A stretch of 64,000 nt of DNA from Cupriavidus oxalaticus (GCF_004768545.1 NZ_CP038634.1:930001-994000), one strand, 5' to 3'. Positions 44,230 to 54,138 are shown, numbered from the stretch's first letter. Made by a program: numbers and translations. The notes: a model not told the origin generated them from the letters alone.

Positions 44230-45972
44230 CTAGACGTTCAGGCACATCGCCGGCAGATCGCCATACAACGCCATCAACGCACTGGCAACGCCGTTGGTCC
44301 AGCCGAACCCGTCCTGCAGCGGATACTCGCCGCCTCCGCCACCCCTGGCACGCTCGCCGGTGGCCTCGATCCGGTATTTCTCCACCAGCTTGCATTCCCG
44401 GGCATAGACACCGGCGATCGTGGCGAGCCAGCGCTGCGCGATGTCGCGCGCCAAGCCTTCATGGCCGTAGCGCGTCAGTCCGCGCACCGCGAGCCATTGC
44501 AATGGCGCCCAGCCGTTGGGATGGTCCCACTGCTGGCCGGAGGTGAGTTCGGTGGTGGCCAGTCCTCCTGAATCCATCAGGCGTGCAGCCACAGCACTGG
44601 CAACGCCGCCGGCTTCTTCCGTCCGTGCAAGGCCGAGGTATAGCGGCATCATCGTCGCCGCTGTCAGGCATGGTCGCGGCGATCCGCAGCACCAGTCGTA
44701 GTCGACGAAGATGCCGGCTGCGTCGTCCCACATGTATTGGCGGATGGCGGCTTCGCGCCGGCGCGCGGCGGCAAGGAAGCGGTCGGCATCGGCATCGCCG
44801 GCCTGGTCGCACAATTCGGCCAGGCGCGTTTCTAGGTGCCACAACAACGCGTTGAGGTCGACCGGCAGGACCGCTGTAGTGCGAATAGTGGCGAGATCGG
44901 CGGGTTGCCCCGCAAGCGGCAGCTCGAGCCAGCGGGAGCTGAAATCCCAGCCCGATTCGGCGGCGGCGCGCAGGTCGCGAAACACCAGGTGGTGCGGCCG
45001 GCCGCTGCGCTCGGCGGTCTGCACGTCTTCCAGGAAAGCTTCCTCGCGCGGGCAAGGCCGGTCGTCCCAGTAGCGGTTAAGCACGGCGCCGTCGGGCAGG
45101 CACAGCGCGCGCCGGTGTGCGCAGCCCGGACGCAGGGCCTGGGCGCCGTCCATCCAGAAGTCGTACTCGCGCCGAAGCTGCGGCACGAAGTCGCGCGCGC
45201 TGGCGACCTGTTCGCGCTCGAGCAGGTCGACCATCAGCGCGAATACGGGCGGCTGCGAGCGGCTCAGATAATAGTTGCGCGTACCGTTTGGCACCAGCCC
45301 GTAGGTGTCGATCAGGTAGGCGAAATTGCGCGCCATTTCCAGCAGCAGGTCGCCGCGCCCGCTTGCCGACAGCCCCACCATGGTGAAATAGGAATCCCAG
45401 TAGTACAGCTCGCCGAAGCGCCCGCCAGGCACCACGTAGCGATGCGGCAGCGGCAGCAGCGACGACAGCGGCGGATGCGCGCCCGGCTCGCGCGTCAGCA
45501 CCGGCCACAGGCCGTCGATATGTTCGCGCAGCGTATTGGCGGGATCGGAGACATAGTGGCTGTCCGGCACGATCGCGCGGGTGAAGTGGGCCTGCACGAA
45601 GTCGGCCAGGCAGAAGCCAGGCTCGACGCGTGTCTGGCGATAGCGCGCGACGATCCACTCGGGGTCGCAGCCGGGAATGCAATCAGGAAAGGTCTTGCTG
45701 TCGGCGAACAGGCCGCTGTGCTGGACATCGACGAACAGTTCGCCGTAGCGCACCGCCGGCGACAGCGTGTCGGCCTGCGGACAGCTCGCCAGGGCATGTG
45801 GCTGCGGGCATTCGCGATGCGCGGCCAGCGGCGGATGAGCCACCGCGTGGACCTTGGCCGGCGCGGCGACGGCGCCGGAGACCGCCCCGGCGCCATCGGG
45901 CGTGGCCGGGTCAGTGCGCGGCACCGTGTAGGCGCCCGCGCTTGCGGCGCGGCGGTCGTCATTGTTGTGCAT
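44230..45972 (-). CDS. Trehalase
   Basis: 580 residues of the alpha,alpha-trehalase family (glycoside hydrolase 37 type). Both family signatures are present: PGGRFGELYYWDSYF at 182-196 and QQWDHPNGWAPLQW at 480-493. It splits trehalose to two glucose units. No signal peptide is visible, so a cytoplasmic (TreF-like) enzyme is more likely than the periplasmic TreA. The first 70 residues are low-complexity and the true start may be further in. It stands alone. Confidence 0.92.
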   Translation of the reverse strand: MHNNDDRRAASAGAYTVPRTDPATPDGAGAVSGAVAAPAKVHAVAHPPLAAHRECPQPHALASCPQADTLSPAVRYGELFVDVQHSGLFADSKTFPDCIPGCDPEWIVARYRQTRVEPGFCLADFVQAHFTRAIVPDSHYVSDPANTLREHIDGLWPVLTREPGAHPPLSSLLPLPHRYVVPGGRFGELYYWDSYFTMVGLSASGRGDLLLEMARNFAYLIDTYGLVPNGTRNYYLSRSQPPVFALMVDLLEREQVASARDFVPQLRREYDFWMDGAQALRPGCAHRRALCLPDGAVLNRYWDDRPCPREEAFLEDVQTAERSGRPHHLVFRDLRAAAESGWDFSSRWLELPLAGQPADLATIRTTAVLPVDLNALLWHLETRLAELCDQAGDADADRFLAAARRREAAIRQYMWDDAAGIFVDYDWCCGSPRPCLTAATMMPLYLGLARTEEAGGVASAVAARLMDSGGLATTELTSGQQWDHPNGWAPLQWLAVRGLTRYGHEGLARDIAQRWLATIAGVYARECKLVEKYRIEATGERARGGGGGEYPLQDGFGWTNGVASALMALYGDLPAMCLNV

Positions 45973-46121
45973 AGGTCCAGTGCAGGCTGCCGGTCACTGA
46001 CGTATTCATGACGGCCGAAGCCTTGGCGCCTTCTCGCGTTGATGCCGGCATCCTGTACGCCGCCGGCGCATGATGGCAGGAGCGGCCAGGCGCAGCGAAG
46101 TTCGCCCGTCAAGGTGTGGAT

Positions 46122-46508
46122 TCAGTGTAGTGCGGCGAGGTCGGCAACTGCGTCTTCCGGTGCCTGCACGACATGGCACGGCAGACAGATCCGCACCGCG
46201 AGGCCATGCGGTGCAGCATTGTGCGCGGTGACGGCACCGCCATGCGCGGCGATCGCCGCCTGCGCGATGCTCAACCCCAGTCCCGCGCCAGCCGGATGCC
46301 CGGCGCCGCTGCGTACGCGGAAAAAGGGCTCGAACAGGCTCGGCAGTGCATCGTCAGGCACGCCGCGGCCGCCGTTGAACCACTCCACCGCGGCGGTCAG
46401 CGCCATGCCGATGCCGACAATGGCAGCCACGCCCAGCCAGAACGTCAGAAAATTGCGCCAGAACAGCGGCAGCGGGAACAGCGCACGCACGCGGCGCCAC
46501 GGAGTCAT
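46122..46508 (-). pseudogene. Internally deleted sensor histidine kinase
   Basis: 128 residues. An N-terminal membrane helix (FWLGVAAIVGIGMALTAAVEW) is joined directly at about residue 47 to the last part of a kinase ATPase domain: GVPDDALPSLFEPFFRVRSG and AGLGLSIAQAAIAAHGGAVTAHN. The periplasmic region, second helix, HAMP, phospho-accepting His box and N-box are all missing, so a kinase of perhaps 450 residues has lost most of its length in frame. It overlaps the response-regulator gene by four bases, as an intact pair would. It cannot autophosphorylate; a residual role is doubtful. Confidence 0.85.
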
Positions 46509-47224
46509 GGCGACTGCACCAGCATGTAGCCGCGGCCGCGCAGGTTGCGGATCAGCAGCGGCGGGGCCGTGCCGTCGATCGCCAGCTTGCGCCTCAGTGC
46601 GCTGATATGGGTGTCGATGCTGCGGTCGAAGCGCTCGGGCGCGCGGCCCAGCGCAAACTGGCCAATCTCTGCGCGCTCGACCACGCGGCCCGCGGAGCGC
46701 AGCAGGATTTCGAGCACGCGCTGTTCTGCTCCGGTCAGCATCGCCTGGATGTTGCCGTGCATGGCAACGCCCGTAGCCAGATTCAGACGCAGCGTGCCGG
46801 CCTGCAGCCAGGTGTCCTGCTCCGGCTGCGCAGCCTCCACGCCCGTGCGGAAACGGCGCAGCACGGCGTGGATGCGCGCCTTCAGCTCGCGCGGGCTGAA
46901 TGGCTTGCTTAGGTAGTCGTCGGCGCCGAGCTCCAGGCCCAGCACGCGGTCGGTTTCATCGCCATGTGCGGTGAACATGATCACCGGCCGCTGCGAGCGG
47001 CTGCGGTGCTGCCTGAGCAGGTCCAGCCCGTTGCCGTCCGGCAGCATCAGGTCGAGCAGCGCCACATCATGGTCGTTGCGCGCGAGCAGGACTTCGCCCT
47101 GCTCGCGGGTGTGCGCCAGCGTGACCGTGCAGTGATCGGGTTCGAGGTATTCGCGCAGCATCTGCGCAAGCTCGATGTCGTCGTCGATCAGCAGCACGCG
47201 CGCGGCGCCCATGTTGAAGCACAT
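46505..47224 (-). CDS. OmpR-family response regulator
   Basis: 239 residues. Receiver domain with acidic triad Asp14-Asp16 (LLIDDDIELA), phospho-acceptor Asp58 in VALLDLMLPDGNG and conserved Lys in GADDYLSKPFSPREL. The C-terminal winged helix includes LTGAEQRVLEILLRSAGRVVERAEIG and RSIDTHISALRRKL, ending at RNLRGRGYMLV. GGAAGG lies upstream of the ATG at 47224; a second ATG is at 47212. It has lost its kinase partner by the deletion in the next gene. The layout resembles CpxR-type pairs. The DNA target is unknown. Confidence 0.9.
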   Translation of the reverse strand: MCFNMGAARVLLIDDDIELAQMLREYLEPDHCTVTLAHTREQGEVLLARNDHDVALLDLMLPDGNGLDLLRQHRSRSQRPVIMFTAHGDETDRVLGLELGADDYLSKPFSPRELKARIHAVLRRFRTGVEAAQPEQDTWLQAGTLRLNLATGVAMHGNIQAMLTGAEQRVLEILLRSAGRVVERAEIGQFALGRAPERFDRSIDTHISALRRKLAIDGTAPPLLIRNLRGRGYMLVQSP

Positions 47225-47350
47225 CTGTATCCAGCCTTCCCGGTGACGGCGTTTGATGCTGCCGCGCGCCCGGGTTCCGTCAAGAAACGTCAAGAAAACA
47301 AAACCTATCCAAAGTGACTGGTAAGCACTTTGTATCGCGAATTCTAATAT

Positions 47351-47369
47351 GAGAATGATTGTTATTCAC
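47351..47369 (+). promoter_or_regulatory. Fur box upstream of the siderophore receptor
   Basis: GAGAATGATTGTTATTCAC matches 13 of 19 positions of the classical Fur consensus and lies 18 bases before the receptor's start codon. A TAATAT just upstream (47345-47350) may be the -10 box. Iron-dependent repression of the receptor is expected. Confidence 0.85.
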
Positions 47370-47386
47370 ATTGCGCGGGGAAAATA

Positions 47387-49462
47387 ATGAAGGACAGGCA
47401 AGCCATGGGGCACACCGTGGCGGCAAACACGGCGGCCGGTACGTCGGCAGGTTCGACGGCAATGAGCGCAGGATCGTGGGGCCGGATCGTGGCGGCGCTT
47501 TGCGGGGCTTCCGGCATGACGGGAATGACAGGAGCCTGGGCGCAGTCAGGCCAGCCGGACGCCGAAGCGAAGAACCTGCCCACGGTGGTGGTCACCGCCG
47601 CCGGCAGCGCGCAGGACATCCGCGACGCACCCGCGTCGATCAGCGTGGTCACGCGCGATGAGCTTGAAAACAAGGCCTATCGCGACCTCAACGACGCGCT
47701 CGTGGAAGTGCCCGGCGTCATCATCAGCGGCGGCGGCGACACCACCGACATCAGCCTGCGCGGCATGGGTCCCAAGTACACCCAGATCCTGATCGACGGC
47801 AAGCGCCAGAGCTCGCGCGAGACGCGCACCAACTCCGACTCGTCCGGGGTTGAAAGCAGCTGGACGCCACCGCTGTCGGCGATCGAACGCGTCGAGGTGG
47901 TGCGCGGGCCGATGTCGTCGCTGTATGGCTCGGATGCCATGGGCGGCGTAGTCAACATCATCACGCGCAAGGTACCCAGGACATGGACCGGCGAACTGCG
48001 CGGCGACGCCACGCTGCAGCAGAACAGCGACTCCGGCGACATCTACCAGGGCAATTTCTACCTCGCCGGCCCGCTCAAGAACGACCTGCTCGGCCTGCAA
48101 CTGTACGGCCAGAGCTACCATCGCCAGGAAGACGATATTGACAACGGTTTTCGCGGCCGCCGCGCCGAGAGCCTGACCGCCAAGCTGGCGCTCACGCCCA
48201 CGCGCGACCACGACATCGTGCTGGAAGCCACCACCATGCGCCAGCTGCGCAACGAGACCGTCGGCAAGACCGTGCCGCCGCTCGCGCCCGGCGCCAGCTG
48301 TCCGCGCACCGGCTGCCCGACCTCGTCCGAGGCCGACTACCGCAGCGAGAAGTTCGCGCTGTCGCATACCGGCCGCTGGGGCTTCGGCGTCTCCAACAGC
48401 TATATCCAGCAGGAGGAGTTCGACAACCGCAGCCGCCAGATGAAGATCAGGAACCTGGACCTGCGCACCAGCTGGGCCATGCCGCTGGGCAACCACATGC
48501 TGTCGGTCGGCGCCGAGTACCTGAGCCAGCGCCTGCACGACCAGACCGGCAACCAGATCGCCAACGGCCCGGAAAAGGTTGACCGCTACCAGTGGGCGCT
48601 TTTCGCCGAGGACGAATGGCGCCTGTCGCAAAGCTTCGCGCTGACCGGCGGCGCGCGCATGGACTATGACGAGAACTTCGGCCAGCACTACAGCCCGCGC
48701 CTGTACGGCGTGTGGCAGCCGGCCGAGCGCTGGACCGTCAAGGGCGGCGTTTCCACCGGCTTCCGCGCGCCGGACCTGCGCCAGACCGTGGCCGGCTGGG
48801 GCCAGACCAGCCGCGGCGGCAATATGTATGGCAATCCGGACCTGAAGCCCGAGACCATGCTGTCGCAGGAACTCGGCCTGCTGTATGACCAGGGCAATGG
48901 CCTGCAGGCCGGCGTGACACTGTTCAACAATGACTTCAAGGACAAGATCACGCGCGTCGCCTGCCCGAACACGCAGTGCACCGATGGCGCGAACCGGTTC
49001 GGCGCCAACCCGACCACGTACATGAACGTGGACAGCGCCTACTCGCGCGGCGTGGAAGCCAGCCTGCGCTGGCCGATCGCGCGCACCTTGTCGCTGACCG
49101 GCAGCTACACGTACACCAAGTCGGAACAGAAGAGCGGACAGTACGCCGGCCAGCCGCTGAACCAGCTGCCGATGCACCTGTTCGTCGCCACGCTGAACTG
49201 GCGCCCGACCGGAGAGCTCAACGGCTGGGCGCGCGTCAACTATCGCGGCAAGGAAAGCCAGCCGATCACCGGGCCGTCGTCCAGCACCGTGGTGGCGCCG
49301 TCGTACACGTTCGTCGACCTTGGGGCGACTTACGCGGTGACCAAGCACGTGTCGGTGTTCGCCGGCATCTACAACCTTTTCGACAAGCAGGTGAACTACA
49401 CCGATTACGGCTATGTCGAGGATGGCCGGCGCTACTGGATGAGCGTATCGGTCAAGTTCTGA
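47387..49462 (+). CDS. TonB-dependent catecholate siderophore receptor
   Basis: 691 residues. An N-terminal export signal of unusual length (about 52 residues, ending near GAWAQ) precedes the plug domain: LPTVVVTAAGSAQDIRDAPAS is the TonB-box region, then VPGVIISGGGDTTDISLRGMG and VVRGPMSSLYGSDAMGGVVNIIT. The barrel ends with YTDYGYVEDGRRYWMSVSVKF, a good C-terminal aromatic for outer-membrane insertion. The pattern resembles the FepA/PirA/BfeA catecholate receptors. It imports ferric siderophore across the outer membrane. It has a Fur box and is followed by a truncated siderophore-binding gene. Confidence 0.92.
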   Translation: MKDRQAMGHTVAANTAAGTSAGSTAMSAGSWGRIVAALCGASGMTGMTGAWAQSGQPDAEAKNLPTVVVTAAGSAQDIRDAPASISVVTRDELENKAYRDLNDALVEVPGVIISGGGDTTDISLRGMGPKYTQILIDGKRQSSRETRTNSDSSGVESSWTPPLSAIERVEVVRGPMSSLYGSDAMGGVVNIITRKVPRTWTGELRGDATLQQNSDSGDIYQGNFYLAGPLKNDLLGLQLYGQSYHRQEDDIDNGFRGRRAESLTAKLALTPTRDHDIVLEATTMRQLRNETVGKTVPPLAPGASCPRTGCPTSSEADYRSEKFALSHTGRWGFGVSNSYIQQEEFDNRSRQMKIRNLDLRTSWAMPLGNHMLSVGAEYLSQRLHDQTGNQIANGPEKVDRYQWALFAEDEWRLSQSFALTGGARMDYDENFGQHYSPRLYGVWQPAERWTVKGGVSTGFRAPDLRQTVAGWGQTSRGGNMYGNPDLKPETMLSQELGLLYDQGNGLQAGVTLFNNDFKDKITRVACPNTQCTDGANRFGANPTTYMNVDSAYSRGVEASLRWPIARTLSLTGSYTYTKSEQKSGQYAGQPLNQLPMHLFVATLNWRPTGELNGWARVNYRGKESQPITGPSSSTVVAPSYTFVDLGATYAVTKHVSVFAGIYNLFDKQVNYTDYGYVEDGRRYWMSVSVKF

Positions 49463-49539
49463 TCTTTCGGCTTGTCAACGGCCCGGTGGTCCTGGTTGCA
49501 GGATCCCGGGCGTTGCTGTGCATTCAACCAGGGACTCTG

Positions 49540-49998
49540 ATGAACCGATTCCAACCGGGCAGGCGCCGCCTGCTCGCCGCCGGTGCCGCGGCCCTGCTCG
49601 CCCCCGCCTTGCCTGCGCTGGCAATGACGGTGAAGCATGCTAAAGGCACCACTGAAGTACCCGACCATCCCGCGCGCATTGCCGTCTTCGACATGGCCAC
49701 GCTCGACACGCTGCGTGTGCTGCAGGTCCCGGTCGCCGGCGTGCCCGAAGGCCAGTTCCCCGGCAAGCTCACGATGTACCAGGATGCGCGCTACGCCCGG
49801 CTGGGCCCGGTGAGTGAGCCCGACCTGGCGGCGATCCGCGCCCTGGCCCCGCAGCTGATCGTGGTCGGTGGCCGCTCCGCCGCCAGGTACGACGCGCTGG
49901 CGCAGCTGGCACCGACGCTCGACCTGTCGCCGGGCCGCGACGACCTCGTCGGCAGCGTCCCAGCACATGCAGAACTGCTGGCCCGCCTGACCCGAGGC
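49540..49998 (+). pseudogene. 3'-truncated siderophore-binding periplasmic protein
   Basis: The frame starts well: a twin-arginine-like signal (GRRRLLAAGAAALLAPALPALA), then VKHAKGTTEVPDHPARIAVFD, LRVLQVPVAGVPEGQF and IRALAPQLIVVGGRSAARYD, i.e. the first lobe of an iron-siderophore binding protein. The match stops near residue 150 (AHAELLARL), where about 300 residues are expected, because the sequence passes directly into the end of the convergent MFS gene; the frame stays open to 50385 only as its antisense. The second lobe is deleted. It follows the receptor by 77 bases. Confidence 0.85.
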
Positions 49999-50028
49999 CG
50001 GCTCCCAACGCCGGTCCGCCAACTGCCC

Positions 50029-51477
50029 TCACACCTCCTTCTCCCCATGCCTGACCGGCAACGCCGGCGCCGCCTCCTGCCTCCCCAGCTGCATGAAGAT
50101 CCACGCCGACGCACAAGTGATCAGCCCCATGCAGACAAAGGTGGCATGAAACGCCGGCAACACCGCGGCCGTGTCCCCGCCAAACCGATTCTGGAACGTC
50201 GCCAGCAACGCGCCCGCCGACGTCACCGCCAGGCTCATCGACAGCATCTGCACCATCGACAGCATGCTGTTGCCGCTGCTGGCGCCGGCGCCGCTCAGGT
50301 CCTTGAGCGTCACGGTATTCATCGCCGTGAACTGGATCGAATTGACCATGCCGAACACGGCCAGCAAGGGGATCAGCAGCCATAGCGGCAGTTGCGGCGT
50401 GATCAGCGCGAAGGCGGCCATCACCAGGCCGACCACGAAAGTATTGGAGACCAGCACGCGGCGATAGCCGTGGCGCTGGATCAGCCGCGTGGCGAGCCGC
50501 TTGGAGGCCATGCCGGCGGCGGTGACGGGCAGCATCATCAGGCCTGCGTCGAAAGGGGAATAGCCCAGGCTGACCTGAAGCGTCAGGGGGATCAGGAACG
50601 GCATCGAGCCATTGCCGATGCGGGCGAACAGGTTGCCCAGCAGGCCGACGCTGAAGCTGTGGATGCGGAACAGGCGCAGCGGGAACAGCGGCTGCTTGCG
50701 GCGGTTGGCATGCAGGCCGTAGGCGGTCAGCGCGGCCATGCTGGCGATCAGCAGCAACAGCACGGTGGCGTGCTGGAAGCCGAGGCCGGCCAGGCCGTCG
50801 AGGGAAAATGACAGCGCCAGCATGGCGATGGCCAGCAGCAGGTAGCCAGCGATGTCGAAGCGGCCGATGCCGGACAGCTTTGCGTTCGGCATATACCGGA
50901 TCGTGGCGATCGCGCCGAGCAGGCCGACGGGCACGTTGATCAGGAAGATCCAGTGCCACGACAGCGCCTGCGTCAGCCAGCCGCCCAGCGTGGGTCCGAT
51001 CAGCGGACCGATCATGCCCGGGATGGCAACGAAGCTCAGCGCCTGCAGGTACTGTTCGCGCGGGAAGGTGCGCAGCACCGAGAGCCGTCCGACCGGCAGC
51101 AGCATGGCGCCCCCCACGCCCTGTACCACGCGTGCGCCGACCAGGAAGTTGAGCGTGGGCGCGTACGCGCACAGCAGCGAGCCGGCCACGAACAGGCCGA
51201 TCGCGGTCTGGAAGATGGTGCGCGTGCCGAAGCGGTCGGCGAGCCAGCCCGAGGCCGGGATGATCACCGCCATGGTCAGCGAGTAGGCGATCACCACGGA
51301 CTGCATCCGCAGCGGGCTCTCGCCGAGGCTGCGCGCCATCGACGGCAAGGCGGTGTTGACGATGGTCGAGTCCAGCGTCTGCATGAAGAAGCCGACCGCC
51401 ACGACCCACAGCATGATGCGGCGGGTACGGTCGTCCGGCGACGGCACGACGGGAAGGTCTGGCATGGGCGCGGTCAT
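50029..51477 (-). CDS. DHA2-family MFS transporter (MdtD-like)
   Basis: 482 residues, about 14 helices. Motifs: LDSTIVNTALPSMARSLGES, GWLADRFGTRTIF (motif A), QGVGGAMLLPVGRLSVLRTF and LIGPTLGGWLTQALSWHWIFLINVPVG. It is a proton-coupled exporter; the substrate is unknown. It might export a siderophore given the neighbouring receptor genes, as some DHA2 proteins do, but nothing in the sequence proves it. It is convergent with the truncated siderophore-binding gene, whose missing end lies at this gene's 3' side. Confidence 0.9.
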   Translation of the reverse strand: MTAPMPDLPVVPSPDDRTRRIMLWVVAVGFFMQTLDSTIVNTALPSMARSLGESPLRMQSVVIAYSLTMAVIIPASGWLADRFGTRTIFQTAIGLFVAGSLLCAYAPTLNFLVGARVVQGVGGAMLLPVGRLSVLRTFPREQYLQALSFVAIPGMIGPLIGPTLGGWLTQALSWHWIFLINVPVGLLGAIATIRYMPNAKLSGIGRFDIAGYLLLAIAMLALSFSLDGLAGLGFQHATVLLLLIASMAALTAYGLHANRRKQPLFPLRLFRIHSFSVGLLGNLFARIGNGSMPFLIPLTLQVSLGYSPFDAGLMMLPVTAAGMASKRLATRLIQRHGYRRVLVSNTFVVGLVMAAFALITPQLPLWLLIPLLAVFGMVNSIQFTAMNTVTLKDLSGAGASSGNSMLSMVQMLSMSLAVTSAGALLATFQNRFGGDTAAVLPAFHATFVCMGLITCASAWIFMQLGRQEAAPALPVRHGEKEV

Positions 51478-51646
51478 TACGCAAACTCCGTTCTGGCGCG
51501 CGCTGCCGCCGGCAATGACTGGTTGGGCATGCAGGCGGACGCAGCCAAAGCCAACACCTTAAAGGGCAATGGCGCAACAGGCAATCAACAGGCAATCAAC
51601 AGGCAGTCAGCGAAACCGGGGCGCGACCGCCCGAAGCGTGCCGAGC

Positions 51647-53833
51647 CTACAAGGCCGCGCGCAGCCCGATGAAGAAGCGCCGGCCCGGTGCCGGCTCGAA
51701 GTAACGCCCGTTGGCCTCGTTGACGATCACCGAGCCGATATAGCGCCGGTCGGTCACGTTGTCGATGCGGCCGAACAGGTAGGCGCGAGTCGGGCCGATG
51801 CGGAACTCATAGCCCGCGCGCAGGTTGAAGACCGCGTAGCCGGGCGCGGCCTGCGTGTTGAGATCGTCGGCATAGACGCGGCTGTCGACGCGCATCTCGG
51901 CGCCGAGCGTGAGCGGCGCCAGCGGCCGCCAGGCCACCTCTGCGCTGAGGCTGTGGCGCGCGGTGCCGGGCAGCCGGTTGCCCGCGGCCACGGTCTGGCC
52001 CTGCGCGTTGACGAAGGCATCGCCGAAATAGGCATCGAGCCAGGTATAGGCCAGCCCGGCCTCGACGCGGCTGCCGCCGCCCTGCCCCGGCGTGCCGACC
52101 TGCCCCAGGAAGCCGCCGCGCCAGCCCAGCTCGAAGCCGCGCCGGCGCACGCCGTTGACGTTCTGGTAGACGGTGCGGCCCGCGTTGTTCGATTGCGGCA
52201 CCACTTCGTCGTGGCTGTCGGCATCGAACAGCGCGGCCTCCAGCCGCTGCCCGTCAGCCTGCCACTTGATGCCGATCTCGCCCTGACGGCTGGTCGAGGC
52301 GCGCAGGCCAAGGTTGCTGCCGACCCCGCCGGGGCCATAGGCGATCTCGGTCAGCGTCGGCGTCTCGAAACCGCGCCCGAGGTTGGCGTAGACGTTCAGG
52401 GTATCGAGCGCATGCCACACCAGTCCCAGCACCGGGCTGACGTTGCTGTAGGTGGCGGTGCCGCTGTCGTCCGGGCTGGCCGCGGTGATGAACTGGTCGT
52501 CGATGCCGAGCCGCACGCGGCTGGCACGCACGCCGCCGACCACCTGCCAGGCGGGGTGGAAGGTCCAGTCGACCTGCGCGAAGGCGCCCAGGTCGGTCGC
52601 GGTATTGGTCTCGTCGCGCCGCAGCGCGCCCTGGCTGCCATCCTGGTTGACATAGCCGTTGCGGCCGTCGCGCATGCCGTTGGCTTCCACCCCGGCAGTC
52701 CACCGCAGCGGCAGGCCGTTGGCGGTAGTGCGCCGGCTCCAGGACAGCGCACCGCCGCCAAAGATGCGATCCAGGTCGACGATGCCGCCAGACGACGTCG
52801 GCGCGGCGCCGCTGAAGCCGAGCCGCTGGTACAGGTTGCGGGTGCCGCCGTAGAGACGCCCGGAGAGGCTGTCGAGGTCGGTCAGCTGGTGCTCCGCCAC
52901 CACGCCCGCCTGCGCCTGCTCGACGTTCTTGCCGGTGTCAAACTGGGTCGCCGCCGGCACCGCCTGGCGCGGGTTGGCATCGGCCTGCGCGCGCGTCAGC
53001 CCGAGCGGATCCTGCGCCAGCGGCTGGTTGAAGTAGTTGAACTGGCCGGTCACGCGCGTGCCGCTGGCCGGCTGCGCCACCACGCGTGCATTGAGCTGGT
53101 AGCGGCGCGCCGCCGAATGGTCGCGGTAGCCGTCGGTCTGGTAGGTCCAGGCATCGAGCGAGCCGCCCAGGCGCTCGTTGCCGCCGGCCAGCGCCACCCC
53201 GGCCTGCCACTGGCCGTCCGAGCCGAAGCCGGTCGACGCGCGCGCGGTAAAGCCGTCCTTGGGCGGGTCGGGCGTAAACACCTGCACCACGCCGCCCGAG
53301 GCATTGCCGTACATCTGCGCAAACGGGCCGCGCAGCACCTCGACCCGGCCGGCGTTGGGCAGGTCGGCGGTGGAGGCCTGGCCCTGCCCGTCCGGCATGG
53401 TCGCGGGGATGCCGTCGACATAGAGCCGAACGCCGCGCACGCCGAATGTGGAACGCGTGCCGAAGCCGCGCACCGCCAGTTGCAGGTCCTGCGAATAGTT
53501 CTGCCGGTCGCGCACGGCCACGCCCGGCACACCCGCCAGCACTTCGGACAGATTGACCAGCGGCGTGGCGCCGCGCAGCGGATCGACCGGCACGCTGTCT
53601 ACCGCGGCGGGCGCGTCGAAGCGGCGCTGCTCGCTGCGGGTGGCGGTGACCACGATGTCGGAGAGGGTTTCGCCGGTGGCGGCGGCCACCGCGCTGTCCG
53701 GCGCATCTGCGGCGCGCACGCCGGCGCATGTGAGCAGCAAGGCTGCCAGCGCCAATGCCCTGGGCACCAGCACGCGGAGGCAGGGACGGCGCTGATGCAA
53801 GACCGACGAAGGCTGCGTGCCGCCTGGTCTCAT
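51647..53833 (-). CDS. TonB-dependent outer-membrane receptor
   Basis: 728 residues. The signal peptide core is ALALAALLLTCAGVRAA; the plug begins near LSDIVVTATRSEQRRFDAP and includes LAGVPGVAVRDRQNYSQDLQL, RGFGTRSTFGVRGVRLYVDG and VEVLRGPFAQMYGNASGGVVQV. The barrel ends in RYFEPAPGRRFFIGLRAAL. The ligand is unknown; it is more like the FecA/iron-dicitrate or general metal-complex group than the catecholate type. No Fur box was found in the 300 bases upstream. Its start may lie further in, since the first 25 residues are not signal-like. Confidence 0.88.
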   Translation of the reverse strand: MRPGGTQPSSVLHQRRPCLRVLVPRALALAALLLTCAGVRAADAPDSAVAAATGETLSDIVVTATRSEQRRFDAPAAVDSVPVDPLRGATPLVNLSEVLAGVPGVAVRDRQNYSQDLQLAVRGFGTRSTFGVRGVRLYVDGIPATMPDGQGQASTADLPNAGRVEVLRGPFAQMYGNASGGVVQVFTPDPPKDGFTARASTGFGSDGQWQAGVALAGGNERLGGSLDAWTYQTDGYRDHSAARRYQLNARVVAQPASGTRVTGQFNYFNQPLAQDPLGLTRAQADANPRQAVPAATQFDTGKNVEQAQAGVVAEHQLTDLDSLSGRLYGGTRNLYQRLGFSGAAPTSSGGIVDLDRIFGGGALSWSRRTTANGLPLRWTAGVEANGMRDGRNGYVNQDGSQGALRRDETNTATDLGAFAQVDWTFHPAWQVVGGVRASRVRLGIDDQFITAASPDDSGTATYSNVSPVLGLVWHALDTLNVYANLGRGFETPTLTEIAYGPGGVGSNLGLRASTSRQGEIGIKWQADGQRLEAALFDADSHDEVVPQSNNAGRTVYQNVNGVRRRGFELGWRGGFLGQVGTPGQGGGSRVEAGLAYTWLDAYFGDAFVNAQGQTVAAGNRLPGTARHSLSAEVAWRPLAPLTLGAEMRVDSRVYADDLNTQAAPGYAVFNLRAGYEFRIGPTRAYLFGRIDNVTDRRYIGSVIVNEANGRYFEPAPGRRFFIGLRAAL

Positions 53834-54138
53834 GATGGTCGGGGGCGTGGGCCACAAGTGGTGGTGCCGCAACTTTATCGCGTCCCGGGGCGCTTTTCCA
53901 TGGCCGCCGCTGCGGGGAAAACCCGGGATAGCGCTGCGTCGACGATCGTCCAGCGCGGCACGATCGAAACTTCAAAATATTTCAATAATTTGTTTAATGA
54001 ATGGCCTCACGCAGGGGTAACCGCGTGCCTAAACTCTCTTCACCGGCCGACACAACGCGCGATACTAAAAGGCAGACACGCCACAGCGCAGCGCAGCAAA
54101 CGGTCATTCAGATTTTTAAAATCAAGGGACTAGACACC
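53834..54138. other. Divergent intergenic region between the second TonB receptor and the flavodoxin-like gene
   Basis: About 305 bases. The middle (53965-54010) is AT-rich and must hold the promoters for both directions. No Fur box, known riboswitch or operator was identified. Confidence 0.4.

Noticed and set aside
50000..50385. Extension of the siderophore-binding frame beyond residue 150
   Set aside because: The added residues are the antisense of the MFS gene end and bear no likeness to the second lobe of binding proteins.
51569..54133. An 854-codon plus-strand open frame opposite the second TonB receptor
   Set aside because: No domains; it is the mirror frame of the receptor gene, which has signal peptide, plug and barrel features.
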